In this document: positions 25,509-35,400 of the stretch, piece after piece | Layout of the letters: the number at the start of each line of letters is the position of its first letter | Position numbering within the stretch: the first letter of the stretch is position 1 | Source of the DNA: Bifidobacterium breve | GTDB lineage: Bacteria; Actinomycetota; Thermoleophilia; Solirubrobacterales; Solirubrobacteraceae | Assembly (NCBI GenBank): GCA_945878865.1 | Contig: CAMCUD010000019.1 | Span: forward strand, 1-64,000 | Reading direction: 5' to 3' | DNA length: 64,000 nt | The notes under the pieces: generated by a model | The model's database searches: none | Told to the model about the DNA's origin: nothing | What the model saw: only the letters and a program-made list of their open reading frames with translations | Translations under genes and position numbers: made by a program

Positions 25509-26777
25509 TTACCGCGGGCATGCCGTCGGCAGCCGTCCGCCGGGCCGCAGGCACCGGTCGGTGCGCTGCGGGGCGCGCCCGCGCCTGATCACGATCCGGG
25601 TGTACTTGCCGATCGACCCGGCCCGCGTGACGTGGACCACTAGGCGGACGCCGGGCCGCAGGAGACGGTGCTCCAGGGCCCGCACACGTCCGGGTGCGAC
25701 GGTCCGAGCCTTCCAGGGACACCCGCGCCCTGCGCAGCTGATCCGGGCCCGGTCGCCCGCGGGTGCGCGGATCTCGAACCGCGTGAACCGTGTGCCACGC
25801 CGCCCGGCGCGCCCGGCGATGCGCACGATCGGACGTGGCGACATCGTCCGCGTGGGGCGGACGGTGGTCGCCGGCGGCGGCGAGGCGGCCGAAGCGGATG
25901 TGCCCTGCGCCGGCGGCGCGCCGGGGAGCGCGACGACGTCGCGAAAGACGCTGCGCTCCAGCCCGTCCGCGTCCCGCACCCGCAGGCCGACCACGTGGGC
26001 GCCCGGCGTCGTGAACGCGGTCTGCGCCGCCGGGCCGGTCGCGTCGTCGTACGCGCCGTCACCGTCGAGATCCCAGGTCACGTCCGCGTCGGCAAGCTGC
26101 CCGTCCGGATCGCTCGACGTCGATGTGAGCGTTGCGGGAGCGCCGACGGTCGGCGTGGCGGGCTCGACGGTGAACGCCGCGACCGGCGCTGCGAGGACGC
26201 GGAGGGTCTGCTGCGCGACCCCGGACCCGCCGAACGGATCGATCGCGGCCACCCGCACGGTGAGCGGTCCAGCGGAGGGCGCGACGATCGTGGCGGTGGC
26301 GCCGAGCGCGTCAGCCGTGCCGTCGGCATCGAGGTCCCAGGCGAAGACGACGCTGTCGCCGTCCGGGTCTGTCGCCGTGGCGCGCAGGGCGAGCGGCACG
26401 CCGGCCAGCGGCACGGCCGGGTCGGCGGCGAGCGTCACGGATGGCGCGCGGTTGGCGGTGACGCGCACCGTGGCGCTCTCGCGCCGCACGTCGCGCGGGT
26501 CGGATGCGGGTGTGGGATCCGCCGCCAGCGTGACGGTGTAGGTGCCCACGGCGCTGAACGTGCGCGTGAACGTCGCACCGGTCGCCGCGCCCGTGTCGCT
26601 CGATGTCCACGTGCACCGCACCGGCGCCGCGCAGGTGCTTCCGCGGGCCGTGAACGTCACGGACTGGCCCGGGCGGATCGGCCCGGTCGGCACGGTGAAG
26701 AGCGTCGCGGCCTGCGCGGGTGCGCACAGGCCCAGCGCGAGCACGACGACGACGGCGATGCGAACCGGCGGCGGCAC
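25509..26777 (-). CDS. Secreted PKD-repeat protein (422 aa), cassette copy A
   Basis: GTG 26777 starts a signal peptide (residues 5-24, VVVVLALGLCAPAQA). Three PKD-type domains follow, with the markers TWTSSD, FAWDLDADG and VTWDLDGDG. After a Ser/Thr/Pro linker comes a C-terminal domain (about 315-422) with two Cys pairs and the strongly basic end IGKYTRIVIRRGRAP, which recurs almost unchanged in the larger PKD protein of copy B (IGKYTKIVVRKGRAP). PKD domains are surface spacers that mediate binding. AGGAGG lies too far upstream (about 26812) to be certain of this start. It may be transcribed with the glycosyltransferase, 44 bases away. Confidence 0.8.
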   Translation of the reverse strand: MPPPVRIAVVVVLALGLCAPAQAATLFTVPTGPIRPGQSVTFTARGSTCAAPVRCTWTSSDTGAATGATFTRTFSAVGTYTVTLAADPTPASDPRDVRRESATVRVTANRAPSVTLAADPAVPLAGVPLALRATATDPDGDSVVFAWDLDADGTADALGATATIVAPSAGPLTVRVAAIDPFGGSGVAQQTLRVLAAPVAAFTVEPATPTVGAPATLTSTSSDPDGQLADADVTWDLDGDGAYDDATGPAAQTAFTTPGAHVVGLRVRDADGLERSVFRDVVALPGAPPAQGTSASAASPPPATTVRPTRTMSPRPIVRIAGRAGRRGTRFTRFEIRAPAGDRARISCAGRGCPWKARTVAPGRVRALEHRLLRPGVRLVVHVTRAGSIGKYTRIVIRRGRAPQRTDRCLRPGGRLPTACPR

Positions 26778-26821
26778 TCCGCCCAGGGTGGCCCGGTCAG
26801 GACCTCCTGAAACCTCGGTGC

Positions 26822-28036
26822 TTACACCGCGGGCGCCATGCTGCCGGCACGCCGGCGCTCGAGGTGCTCCTCGAGCACGTCGACCGCCCGCTCGCCGCCC
26901 TCGTGCGCGGCGACCCACGCCTGCGCCTCGGCGACGCGGCGGCCGATGTCGTCCCGCGCCAGCGCCCGCCCGACGGCCAGGCCGACAGAGCGCGGCGTGG
27001 TGGCCCGGCGCGGCAGGCGCACGCCGACGCCGGCCCAGTCGATCCGGGCGGCGTTCTCGTTCATGTCGCCTCCGGCGGGAACCGCGACGAGGCGGCATCC
27101 CGAGGCCAGCGCGCGCACGACCGTTCCGTGCCCGGCGTGGCAGACGACGACATCGCACTCGGGCATGGTCCGCGCGTAGGACACCCATTCGACTAAGCGG
27201 GTGTTGTCGGGGATCTCCAGCGGGTCCTTCAGCGGCCGCCGGTTCCACGTGGCGAGGACGCGGACCGGGAGCTCGCCGAGGCCTTCCACAGCGGCGCGCA
27301 GCAGGCGGTGGCGCGGATCCTGCGACGTCGACGGGGCGACGAGCACAAGCGGCGCGTCGCCGGGCGGAAGCTCGACCTCCTCGGCGGGTGGCTCCCACAG
27401 CAGCGGGCCGATGACCTTGACGTGGTCACGCCACGTCCGCGGGTACTCGAGCTGCGGCATGGTCGCCACGAGCACGAGTTCGTCGCTCTGGCCGTTGTGG
27501 ACCCACATCCGCGGCGGCAGCCCCACGAGCTCGCGCGTCTCGTTGCACTCGCGCATCCCGCGGGCCAGACCGGCGTCGAGGGTGGGGCGGGTGCCGCGCC
27601 ACAGGGCGCGGCCCAGCCCCGTGCGCGGCAGCCGCGCCCCCAGGGAGTACGGGGGCCAGCCGTCCAGGGGGGCGGGGTAGACGTGGGGGACGAGCGTGGC
27701 GACCGGCAGCCCCGCGAGCTCACCGGCGAGCGCCGGGGCCAGCGTGAGGATGTCGGCGACCACGAACTCCGCGTCGGACGCCTCCACGACCTCCTGCGCC
27801 TGCCCGGTCGCCGCCGCCACCGCCTGGTAGGGCTTCAGCGGCACGCCGTTGGTCATCTCCGGCGTGTACTCGGGCGCCGCGAAGAACCGGAAGCCCTCCC
27901 GCTCGGCGTGCGCCCGCCACTTCTCCGCGGTGTGCATCGAGACGTCGTGGCCTCGGCGGCGCAGCGCACCGCCGAGGGCCATGAGCGGGAAGACGTGTCC
28001 GGGGTCGCCGAACGCGCCGAGCAGGAACCGCGCCAT
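26822..28036 (-). CDS. UDP-glycosyltransferase-like enzyme, GT1 family (404 aa)
   Basis: GT-B fold enzyme that moves a sugar from a nucleotide donor to a small acceptor such as a lipid, terpenoid or polyketide. The N-terminal Rossmann half starts FLLGAFGDPGHVFPLMALG, the typical GT1 opening with the catalytic His in GHVFPL. The donor-binding C-terminal half shows VVCHAGHGTVVRAL and VAVPAGGDMNENAARI, which match the HxGxGT and P..DQ..NA boxes of macrolide-type glycosyltransferases. It starts seven bases after the stop of the LLM oxidoreductase gene, so the two form an operon. Substrate unknown. Confidence 0.9.
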   Translation of the reverse strand: MARFLLGAFGDPGHVFPLMALGGALRRRGHDVSMHTAEKWRAHAEREGFRFFAAPEYTPEMTNGVPLKPYQAVAAATGQAQEVVEASDAEFVVADILTLAPALAGELAGLPVATLVPHVYPAPLDGWPPYSLGARLPRTGLGRALWRGTRPTLDAGLARGMRECNETRELVGLPPRMWVHNGQSDELVLVATMPQLEYPRTWRDHVKVIGPLLWEPPAEEVELPPGDAPLVLVAPSTSQDPRHRLLRAAVEGLGELPVRVLATWNRRPLKDPLEIPDNTRLVEWVSYARTMPECDVVVCHAGHGTVVRALASGCRLVAVPAGGDMNENAARIDWAGVGVRLPRRATTPRSVGLAVGRALARDDIGRRVAEAQAWVAAHEGGERAVDVLEEHLERRRAGSMAPAV

Positions 28037-28043
28037 GCGGCGC

Positions 28044-29084
28044 CTACGCCTCCTCGGCCAGCCGCGCGACGATCTGCAGCTGGCGGATGCGCTCGGCCTT
28101 GTCGAAGGCCATCGGGCTGAGGTTGAGCGTGTGGACCCCAGCGTCGCGGTAGACCCGCAGGCGCTCGCGCACGACGTCCTCCGGGCCGCACAGCGTCACG
28201 AGGTCGAGGAGCTCGCCGGGGATGGCGGCGCACGCCTCTTCCTTCTTGCCGTCGAGGTAGAGGTCCTGGATCTCCTTCGCGGCGGCCTCGAAGCCGTAGC
28301 GCTGCATGAGCTGGTTGTAGAAGTTCTTGTCGCGGGAGCCCATCCCGCCGACGTACAGGCCGACGATCGGGCGCATGGCGTCGCGGGCGGCGTCGAGGTC
28401 GTCGCTGACGAGGACCTGGACGTTCGGCGTGATGCGGAAGCCCTCCAGTGAGCGGCCGGCCTTTGCCGCGCCCTCTTCGAGGCTCTCCCGCTGCATCGGC
28501 AGGTGCTCGGGGGAGAGCAGCATCGGCAGCCACCCGTCGGCGATCTCGCCCGCCAGCGCGGTGTTCTTCGGCCCGATGGCCGCGAGCAGGATCGGGATCT
28601 GCTGCTGGACCGTGCCGATCGTGAGCTTCAGCGCCTTGCCGGGCCCGTCGGGCAGCGGCAGCTCGAGCGTGTCGCCGTGGTACTCGACCCGCTCGCGCGC
28701 GAGCGCCTTGCGGACGACGGCGACGTAGTCGCGGGTGCGGGCGAGCTGCCGGGCGAAACGCTGCCCGTGCCAGCCCTCGGCGACCTGCGGGCCAGACGAG
28801 CCGATGCCGAGCAGCATCCGCCCGTCGGAGAGCTGGTCGAGCGTCGCGGCCGTCATCGCCGTCATCGCCGCCGAGCGGGCGGGCATCTGGAAGATCGCCG
28901 ACCCGACCTTGATCGTCGACGTCTGCGCGGCGATCCACGCGAGCACGGTCGCGGCGTCGGAACCGTAGGCCTCCGCGGCCCACACGCTGTCGTAGCCGAG
29001 CCGCTCGGCCTCCTGGACGATCTCCAGCTGGTCGGCGCTGGTGAGCCCGAGCCCCCAGTAGCCGATGTTGACCCCGAGCTTCAT
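28044..29084 (-). CDS. F420-dependent LLM-class oxidoreductase (346 aa)
   Basis: ATG 29084 is chosen because AAAGGGA lies about nine bases upstream, dropping 13 codons of the open frame. It is a luciferase-like TIM barrel: MKLGVNIGYWGLG (first strand), DSVWAAEAYGSDAATVLAWI, IKVGSAIFQMPARSAAMTAM, LGIGSSGPQVAEGW and a C-terminal CGPEDVVRERL. These are the marks of the F420-dependent methylene-tetrahydromethanopterin-reductase-like group common in actinobacteria, which reduces or oxidises diverse small molecules with F420. Paired in an operon with the glycosyltransferase, it may modify the same metabolite. Confidence 0.88.
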   Translation of the reverse strand: MKLGVNIGYWGLGLTSADQLEIVQEAERLGYDSVWAAEAYGSDAATVLAWIAAQTSTIKVGSAIFQMPARSAAMTAMTAATLDQLSDGRMLLGIGSSGPQVAEGWHGQRFARQLARTRDYVAVVRKALARERVEYHGDTLELPLPDGPGKALKLTIGTVQQQIPILLAAIGPKNTALAGEIADGWLPMLLSPEHLPMQRESLEEGAAKAGRSLEGFRITPNVQVLVSDDLDAARDAMRPIVGLYVGGMGSRDKNFYNQLMQRYGFEAAAKEIQDLYLDGKKEEACAAIPGELLDLVTLCGPEDVVRERLRVYRDAGVHTLNLSPMAFDKAERIRQLQIVARLAEEA

Positions 29085-29173
29085 TGCAAGATCCCTTTCA
29101 CGCGCAGGGCCGGACTTGTCCATCGCGACGACGCGTCGTAGCGTCCGCCCGGCCCATGACCGGACGGAAGAGT

Positions 29174-29740
29174 ATGGGAAGGACCCGCACGGAGCGGCTG
29201 CGCTCTGCCGTCGACGCCCTGCCGCGCCACGCGCGCGCCGCCGTGCTCGAAGCGGTGCGCCAGGACACGATCATCGCCGGCGCGTACGTGGGCACCGGGG
29301 CGGGCGTGTGCCCCATGGTGGCGATCCACCGGCGTGGCGTCCGCACCGACGCCAACCGGTTCGCCCGCGCGTGGGACCAGTTCTGCGGGGTCGCCCAGGG
29401 CGAGTCCCGGCCCGCGACCGAGCGCGAGCTGACGACGCTCTTCTCGATGGTCGAGGCCAGCCTGCTCGCCGACGAGCATGTGGACATGCGCGCGGCGATC
29501 GCCGAGCACCGGTCGCTGCGTCGTGAGCGCCACGAGCGCGACGGCGTCGATCTCGCGGCCGCGCGCGCCGAGCATCAGGCGATGGCGCGCGAGCGCCGGG
29601 CCCGGGAGGCGTCGGAGACGGGCCGCGACTGGCTCGACCGCGAGCTCGTCAGCCGAGCTGGTAGCCCTCGTCGCGCAGCGCGCGAAGGCTCGCGTCGAGC
29701 TGCGCCTCGCGGCGGCGCACCTGTGCTCGCGCTTCGTTGA
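29174..29740 (+). CDS. Hypothetical protein with antisense overlap at its 3' end (188 aa)
   Basis: No known family. GGAAG four to eight bases before ATG 29174 favours this start over ATG 29156. A globular first half (RTERLRSAVDALPRHARAAV, VGTGAGVCPMVAIHRRGVRT, ARAWDQFCG) is followed by a long charged helix (about 110-165) and a basic tail. The last 92 bases overlap the end of the pseudokinase gene on the other strand, an unusually long tail-to-tail overlap; the natural end of the domain seems to lie before it, so the stop may have been lost. It is divergent from the LLM gene. Confidence 0.6.
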   Translation: MGRTRTERLRSAVDALPRHARAAVLEAVRQDTIIAGAYVGTGAGVCPMVAIHRRGVRTDANRFARAWDQFCGVAQGESRPATERELTTLFSMVEASLLADEHVDMRAAIAEHRSLRRERHERDGVDLAAARAEHQAMARERRAREASETGRDWLDRELVSRAGSPRRAAREGSRRAAPRGGAPVLALR

Positions 29741-31967
29741 ACGCCCTGCGGTTGTCCGCACGCGCGGCGCCGGCCAGCCGGTCGTAGCTGTTGGCCACCA
29801 GCCGCATGTCGCCGACGATGGCGTCACGCTCGTCCTTGACGGCGGCGGGCGGGAAGATGCTGGCCGTCGAGCCGGCCGCCTGGCGGTAGGTCCGAGCGAG
29901 CTGCGCGCTGATGCGCGCCTGGCCCTGCGGGGTCCGGGCGCGCGCGAGGCGGCGGCGCAGGACGGCGCGGTCGCGGGACAGCGTGACGATCGTCGCGCGC
30001 ATGGCCCGGCCGAAGGACGGGGACGGACCCAGGGCCGTGGGCTGGGCGCCTTCGACCTTCAGGCTGCCGGCGATCGCCGCGCACTGGCGCAGGTAGGCCC
30101 GGGTGACCTCCTCGCCGGCGAAGCAGCTGACGACGTACGTGCCCTGGCTCGTGCGGAAGACGTACAGGTCGTTGGAGCCGCCCTCTCCGGGCAGCGTGAG
30201 CCCGCGGTAGCGGTAGCCCTTGAGGTCACCGACCTGGATCGGCTCGGGCGTCGGCGTGCCCTCGAGCCGGTCCTTCAAGCCCGGGGGCAGCAGCGACGCG
30301 TCGGTGCTGGCGAACCGGCCGGCGACGAGCGTCGCTGAGCCGGGGACGAAGCCCGTGACCCCGCGGGGCTCGAGCGCGACGGGATCCTGGAGCGTCACGC
30401 CGAGGACCTGGGGGGCGGGGTCGACGGTCTGCCAGCGCGGCGGGTGGGTGAGCGTGACCGGGCCCTGCTGCGTCGTCTCGGCGGCGGGCGCCGGCGCCTG
30501 GCTGGGCTCGTCGTCGCCGCGCGCGAGGACGATGGCCGTTCCGGCGGCGAGGGCAGCAGCGGCCGCGACGCCGACGATGAGCCCGCGGCGGCGCCGGTCG
30601 CGCTCGGCGCGAAGGCGAACGGCTGGGTCCGTGGACGGCCACTCGTCAGCCTGCGGCTCGGCCGCGGCCTCGTCGTGCGGCTCGGCTGCCGGTTCGGCCA
30701 CCGGCACCGTTGTGTCCGGCGCCCCCGCGGTGCGACGAAGCCGCGCTGCCGCTTCGCCCAGCCGGGCGGCGGGATCGTCCACCGTGCCCGGGGACGCGGC
30801 GACCGCGGCGACGGGCTCCTGCGGGCGTGGCGCCCGGTAGGTCGGGGTGCGGGCCGGGTGAGGGTCGCCGTCGTCGCGCGCAGCATCGCGCTCGGCGGGC
30901 GGCGCGGCCGTCGATGACGCGGCCGTCTTCGCGCCTTCGCGACCGCCGGGCCGCAGGCGTCCGAACAGGCCGCTGATGCCGCCCCCGGCATCCCGGACCG
31001 CGCGCCCGGCAGAACCCGACCAGCCCGTGACCGTCGAACTCAGGCGGGTGGCGAAGCGCTGCGGGCCCCGGCCGGTGCTCGAGACAAGCCCAGGGCTGTT
31101 CCACCGGACAAGCTCCTTCGACGCCGACGGCGCGCCTGACACGGACGGCTGGGGCTGGCGGATGAATCGCTCGGGCGCCTCTCCGCCGAGGGCGCGGCGA
31201 GCCTGATGGAAGAACTCTCGCGGCGTCGCCGGGCGCTGGAGCGGGTCGGCGGCCAACGCGCGCCAGAGCACGAGGTCGAGCTCCTGCGGCACGGCGCCCT
31301 CGCGCTCGCGGTCGCGCAGCACCCGGGCGGCGTCCGAGCCGGGCGGCTGGCCGGTGACGGCGGTGAGCAGCAGCCCGCCCAGGAGGTGCACGTCGCTGCG
31401 GTCGTCAGGCGGTGACTGCTGCAGGCGCTCGGGCGGGATGTACGTCAGCAGCTGCGGACGGGCGTCGCGCGCGCCCGGCGCCGCGAGCGGGTCGAGGAAC
31501 GCGGGCTCGAGCAGGATCGCGCGATCGTCCACGGCGATGAGCACGTTCGCCGCGTCGAGGTCGCGGTGGCGCAGCCCGTAGTCCGAGGCGCTTCGCAACG
31601 CGCGCGAGAGCGGTTCGAGCAGGTCGATCGCCCGCCGCGCAGGCAGCGTGCCCTCGGCGAGGATCTCGGCGACCGTGCGGCCAGCGGGCGGGTCGGCGAC
31701 GACCCAGGCGCGACCGGCGGTCTCGCCGAGATCGCGGACGGGGACGATGCCGGGGTGATCGATGTGCCGCAGGCGCTCGACGACGGCGAGGAAGTAGTCG
31801 CGGAACCGGTCGTCAGCGCTCACCGCCGCGTCGAGGACGGTGATCGTCACCTCGGTGCCATCGTCGCTCCGCGCGCGCACGGCGCGGCCGAGCCCGGGAC
31901 GCTCCCCGGCGTCGGAGAGGAACGTGTAGCCGGGCGGCAGCGGCGGTGTCGTGTCGCTGGACGTCAT
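29649..31967 (-). CDS. Membrane Ser/Thr-kinase-like pseudokinase, long form (772 aa), cassette copy B
   Basis: Residues 10-265 are a bacterial STK fold, but key residues are missing: the VAIK lysine position reads VTITVLD, DFG is replaced by EPAFLDP (about 154-160), and only HRDLDAANVL (134-143) stays close to consensus, with Asp for Lys after HRDL. It is therefore probably inactive, or an unusual ATP binder. A long Ala/Pro linker precedes a membrane helix (about 458-480). Outside lies a beta domain (about 500-640) and a basic helical tail (652-772) with RRRLARARTPQGQAR and VRRREAQLDASL, shared with the pseudokinase at 24088-25206. ATG 31967 starts five bases after the stop of the small membrane gene. 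Confidence 0.8.
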   Translation of the reverse strand: MTSSDTTPPLPPGYTFLSDAGERPGLGRAVRARSDDGTEVTITVLDAAVSADDRFRDYFLAVVERLRHIDHPGIVPVRDLGETAGRAWVVADPPAGRTVAEILAEGTLPARRAIDLLEPLSRALRSASDYGLRHRDLDAANVLIAVDDRAILLEPAFLDPLAAPGARDARPQLLTYIPPERLQQSPPDDRSDVHLLGGLLLTAVTGQPPGSDAARVLRDREREGAVPQELDLVLWRALAADPLQRPATPREFFHQARRALGGEAPERFIRQPQPSVSGAPSASKELVRWNSPGLVSSTGRGPQRFATRLSSTVTGWSGSAGRAVRDAGGGISGLFGRLRPGGREGAKTAASSTAAPPAERDAARDDGDPHPARTPTYRAPRPQEPVAAVAASPGTVDDPAARLGEAAARLRRTAGAPDTTVPVAEPAAEPHDEAAAEPQADEWPSTDPAVRLRAERDRRRRGLIVGVAAAAALAAGTAIVLARGDDEPSQAPAPAAETTQQGPVTLTHPPRWQTVDPAPQVLGVTLQDPVALEPRGVTGFVPGSATLVAGRFASTDASLLPPGLKDRLEGTPTPEPIQVGDLKGYRYRGLTLPGEGGSNDLYVFRTSQGTYVVSCFAGEEVTRAYLRQCAAIAGSLKVEGAQPTALGPSPSFGRAMRATIVTLSRDRAVLRRRLARARTPQGQARISAQLARTYRQAAGSTASIFPPAAVKDERDAIVGDMRLVANSYDRLAGAARADNRRAFNEARAQVRRREAQLDASLRALRDEGYQLG

Positions 31968-31971
31968 GAGG

Positions 31972-32400
31972 TCAACCGGTGGAGTCAAAGCTGTCGGATC
32001 CGCCGTTGCCGGAGCCGGACGAATCGAACCCGCTGCCGCTGTTCGAGCCCCCGCCGCCGTTCCCTCCGGAGCTCGACCCGCCGCCGCCCGACGAGGATGG
32101 CGCCGGCGTCGGGGCGGGCGAGGGGGTCACGGCGGTGGCGGGCGCGGTCGTTGTCGGCGTCGCCGTCGCGGCGGGAGCGGCGGCGGGCTCTGGCTCGGAT
32201 CGCAGGCGCGGCAGTCGCGGCACGCGGGTCAGGGTCGCCACCCGGACCGCCGGAGCCGTCTCATCGAGGACCTCCACGGCAGGCTGCGCCTTCGCGCCGG
32301 GCTGCGGCGCGGGCCCATCGTCGACGAGCGCCGCCACGCCGAATGGCAGGGCGAAGCAGATCGCGACGAGGACGGCGGCGGCGAAGGGGCTGACCGGCAC
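31972..32400 (-). CDS. Small single-helix membrane protein with Gly/Ser tail (142 aa), cassette copy B
   Basis: One hydrophobic helix (about residues 5-25, FAAAVLVAICFALPFGVAAL) is followed by a Val/Ala/Arg/Pro-rich segment (VRVATLTRVPRLPRLRSEP) and then a low-complexity Ala/Thr/Pro and Gly/Ser/Asn tail ending SFDSTG. The helix-plus-tail plan equals that of the 76-residue protein at 25209-25439; the Gly/Ser extension is extra. It starts six bases after the PKD gene stop and ends four bases before the pseudokinase start, so the three are clearly one operon. Function unknown. Confidence 0.65.
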   Translation of the reverse strand: MPVSPFAAAVLVAICFALPFGVAALVDDGPAPQPGAKAQPAVEVLDETAPAVRVATLTRVPRLPRLRSEPEPAAAPAATATPTTTAPATAVTPSPAPTPAPSSSGGGGSSSGGNGGGGSNSGSGFDSSGSGNGGSDSFDSTG

Positions 32401-32406
32401 AGTGGA

Positions 32407-35400
32407 TCAGTTTGCCGGACAGCGGCTCGGAGCGGTCGCCGACGGCTTCAAACACCGGTCCTCGCGCGCGGGCGCCCGGCCCTTGCGCACGACGATCTTC
32501 GTGTACTTGCCGATCGCGCCGTCCCGGGTCACGCGGAAGACGATCGTCGTGCCGGCCCGGTAGGTGCCGAGCAGCTTCGCCAGTCGGACGCTGCCCGAGC
32601 GGCCGACGGTCGCCGTGGTCGAGCCGAACGGACAGCCGCCGCCGCTGCATCTGACGGCGACCTTCGTCTGCGCGGGGCCGGTGACGGTGACCCGGGTGAA
32701 GCGGGCGCCGCGGCGGGTCAGCCGCCCCTGGATCCGCACCCGCGGGAACGGGCGCAGCAGCCGCAACGGCGTGGCGACGGGCGGGTTCGGCGTCGCGGTT
32801 GTCACCGGCGGCGCCGGGGTCGCTGCGGCCACCGGGACGTCGGAGGTGAACGGCGTTCCCGCGTCGCCGGCGGGCGTGATCGTCCCGGGATCGGACGCCG
32901 GGGCGGCGCCCTCGACGCGGAGTTCGGGCGAGTCGGTGGCGCCTCCGTCAGCGTCGGTCGCCCGGACCCGCGCGAGGAGATCGCCTGTGAGCGGGAACGT
33001 CGTGGTGACGCTGGCACCGGTGGCGTCGTCGAACGCGCCGTCTGCGTCGAGATCCCAGGCGTAGACGAGGTCCGTGCCCTCAGGGTCGGTCGCGGTGGCG
33101 CGGAGCTCGAGCGGTGCTCCCGGGGATGGCGTGAGTGGGAGCGGCTCCACGGAGGGCACGCTCGGCACGCGGTTGCGGACGGTGATCGTCACGGTGCGCT
33201 CAGTCGTGGACGTCGCCGGGTCGGCGTCGTCGTCGGTGACCCGAACACGGACGGTCTTGCTGCCGGAACGCGGCCACGACCGTGCGGGAGGCGAGGCGGC
33301 GGTGCTGTCGCCGAACGTGCCGTTGCCGTCGAGGTCCCAGGAGTACGTCACCGGCCCGCCGTCCGGGTCGGTGCCGGTGACGGAGAACGTCACCGGGGTG
33401 CCGGTGTCCACCGTCGTCGCCGAGGCCGTGAGCGTCGCGGTGGGAGCCACGTTGCCCACCGTTACCGTTCTCGTCGCCACCGCCTGGGCTCCGGACGCGT
33501 CGCGGACCTCCAGGCGCACCGTCTTGGTCCCGCGGGTCGTGAACGTGCGCGTCGCGGTGGTCCCGGTGCCGTCGTCGAATGCGCCGTCGTTGTCGAGATC
33601 CCAGGCGCGCGTGATCGGGTCGCCGTCCGGGTCGCTTGACGTGTCGGTGAACGTGACCGCCTGGCCGATGACCGGAGCGCTCGGCGCGAAGGTGAACCCA
33701 GCCGTCGGCGTGCGGTTGTCGGCCGTCAGCGTGAACGTCCCCGAGACGGCCGACCCGCCGTCGGCGTCGCTTGCGCGGGTCTTCGCGTTCAGGACACCGG
33801 ACGACGGCATCGGCCGGGTCACGGTCGCCCCGGTCGCGTCCGTGTAGTCGCCGTCGTCGTTGAAGTCCCAGCCGTACGTGATCGCGGTGCCCTCGGGATC
33901 CGTCGCCGCGGCGGTGAGCTGGACGTTGCCGCCGCGCGGGACGGACGCTGGCGTGGCGGAGATCGTCGGCGCGGTGGGCGGCCGGTTCGTCACGGTGATC
34001 GTCACGGTGCGCTCAGTCGTGGACGTCGCCGGGTCGCCGTCGTCGTCGGCGACTCGAACACGTACGGTCTTGCTGCCGGAACGCGGCCACGACTGCGCGG
34101 GAGGCGAGGCGGCGGTGCTGTCGCCGAACGTGCCGTCGTCATCGAGGTCCCAGGAGTACGTCACCGGCCCGCCGTCCGGGTCGGCGCCGGTGACGGAGAA
34201 CGTCACCGGGGTGCCGGTATCCACGGTCGTCGCCGAGGCGGTGAGCGTCGCGGTGGGAGCCACGTTGCCCACTGTCACGGTGCGGGTCGCGACGGCCTGC
34301 GCCCCGGAGGTGTCGCGCACCTCCAGTCGCACGGTCTTGGCTCCACGCGTCGGATACGTCCAGGAGGCCGTGGAGCCGGTGCCGTCGTCGAATGCGCCGT
34401 CGTTGTCGAGATCCCAGGCGCGCGTGATCGGGTCGCCGTCGGGATCGCTCGACGTGTCGGTGAACGTCACCGCCTGGCCGATGACCGGAGCGCCCGGCGC
34501 GAAGGTGAACCCGGCCGTCGGGGCGCGGTTCTCGGCCGTCAGCGTGAACGTCCCCGAGACGGCCGACCCGCCGTCAGCGTCGGTCGCCCGCGCCTTGGCG
34601 GTCAGCACGCCGGACGACGGCATGGGCCGGGTGACGGTCGTGCCGGTCGCGTCGGTGTAGTCGCCGTCGCTGTTGAAGTCCCAGTCGTACGTGATCGCGG
34701 TGCCCTCGGGATCGGTCGCGGACGCGGTGAGCTGGACGTTGCCGCCGCGCGGGACGGACGCTGGCGTCGCGGAGATCGTCGGCGCGGTGGGCGGTCGGTT
34801 CGTCACCGTGATGACCTGCGAGCGCTGCACGGTCGAGTTGACCGGGTCGCCGTCGTCGTCGGTCACCCGCACGCCGATGGTGCGCGCGCCCGACCGCGGA
34901 TACGAGCGGGCGGGCGGGGAGGCCGCGCTCGAGTCGGTGAACACGCCGTCCCCGTCAAGGTCCCACGCGTAGGTGACCGTGCCGCCGTCGGGGTCCGCGC
35001 CGACGGCGGAGAACGCGACGGGCTCGCCGGTCTGGGCGGTCGTCGGCGTGACGTTGAGCGCGACGGTCGGCGACACGTTCGCCACGGTGACCGTCTGTGT
35101 GGCGATCGACTCGGCGCCGTACGTGTCTTGGACGCGCAGCCGCACCGTCTTCGTCCCGCGCGTCGAGAACGAGCGGCTGGCCGTCGTGCCGTCGCCGTCG
35201 TCGAAGAGGCCGTCGTTGTCGAGGTCCCAGGCGCGGGTGAGCCGGTCGCCCTCCGGGTCGGTGGAAGTGTCGGTGAACGTGACCGCCTGGCCGATGGTCG
35301 GGGAGGCGGGCGACGCGCTGAACTTCGCGGTGGGGCCGCGGTTGGCGACGACGGTGACCTGCTTGGTCACCGTGACGGTGCGCGGGATGAAGAACCGCGA

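Noticed and set aside
32910-35345. CRISPR-like direct repeats
   Set aside because: The period is 813 bp, in frame and inside a PKD coding sequence; there are no short repeats with unique spacers.
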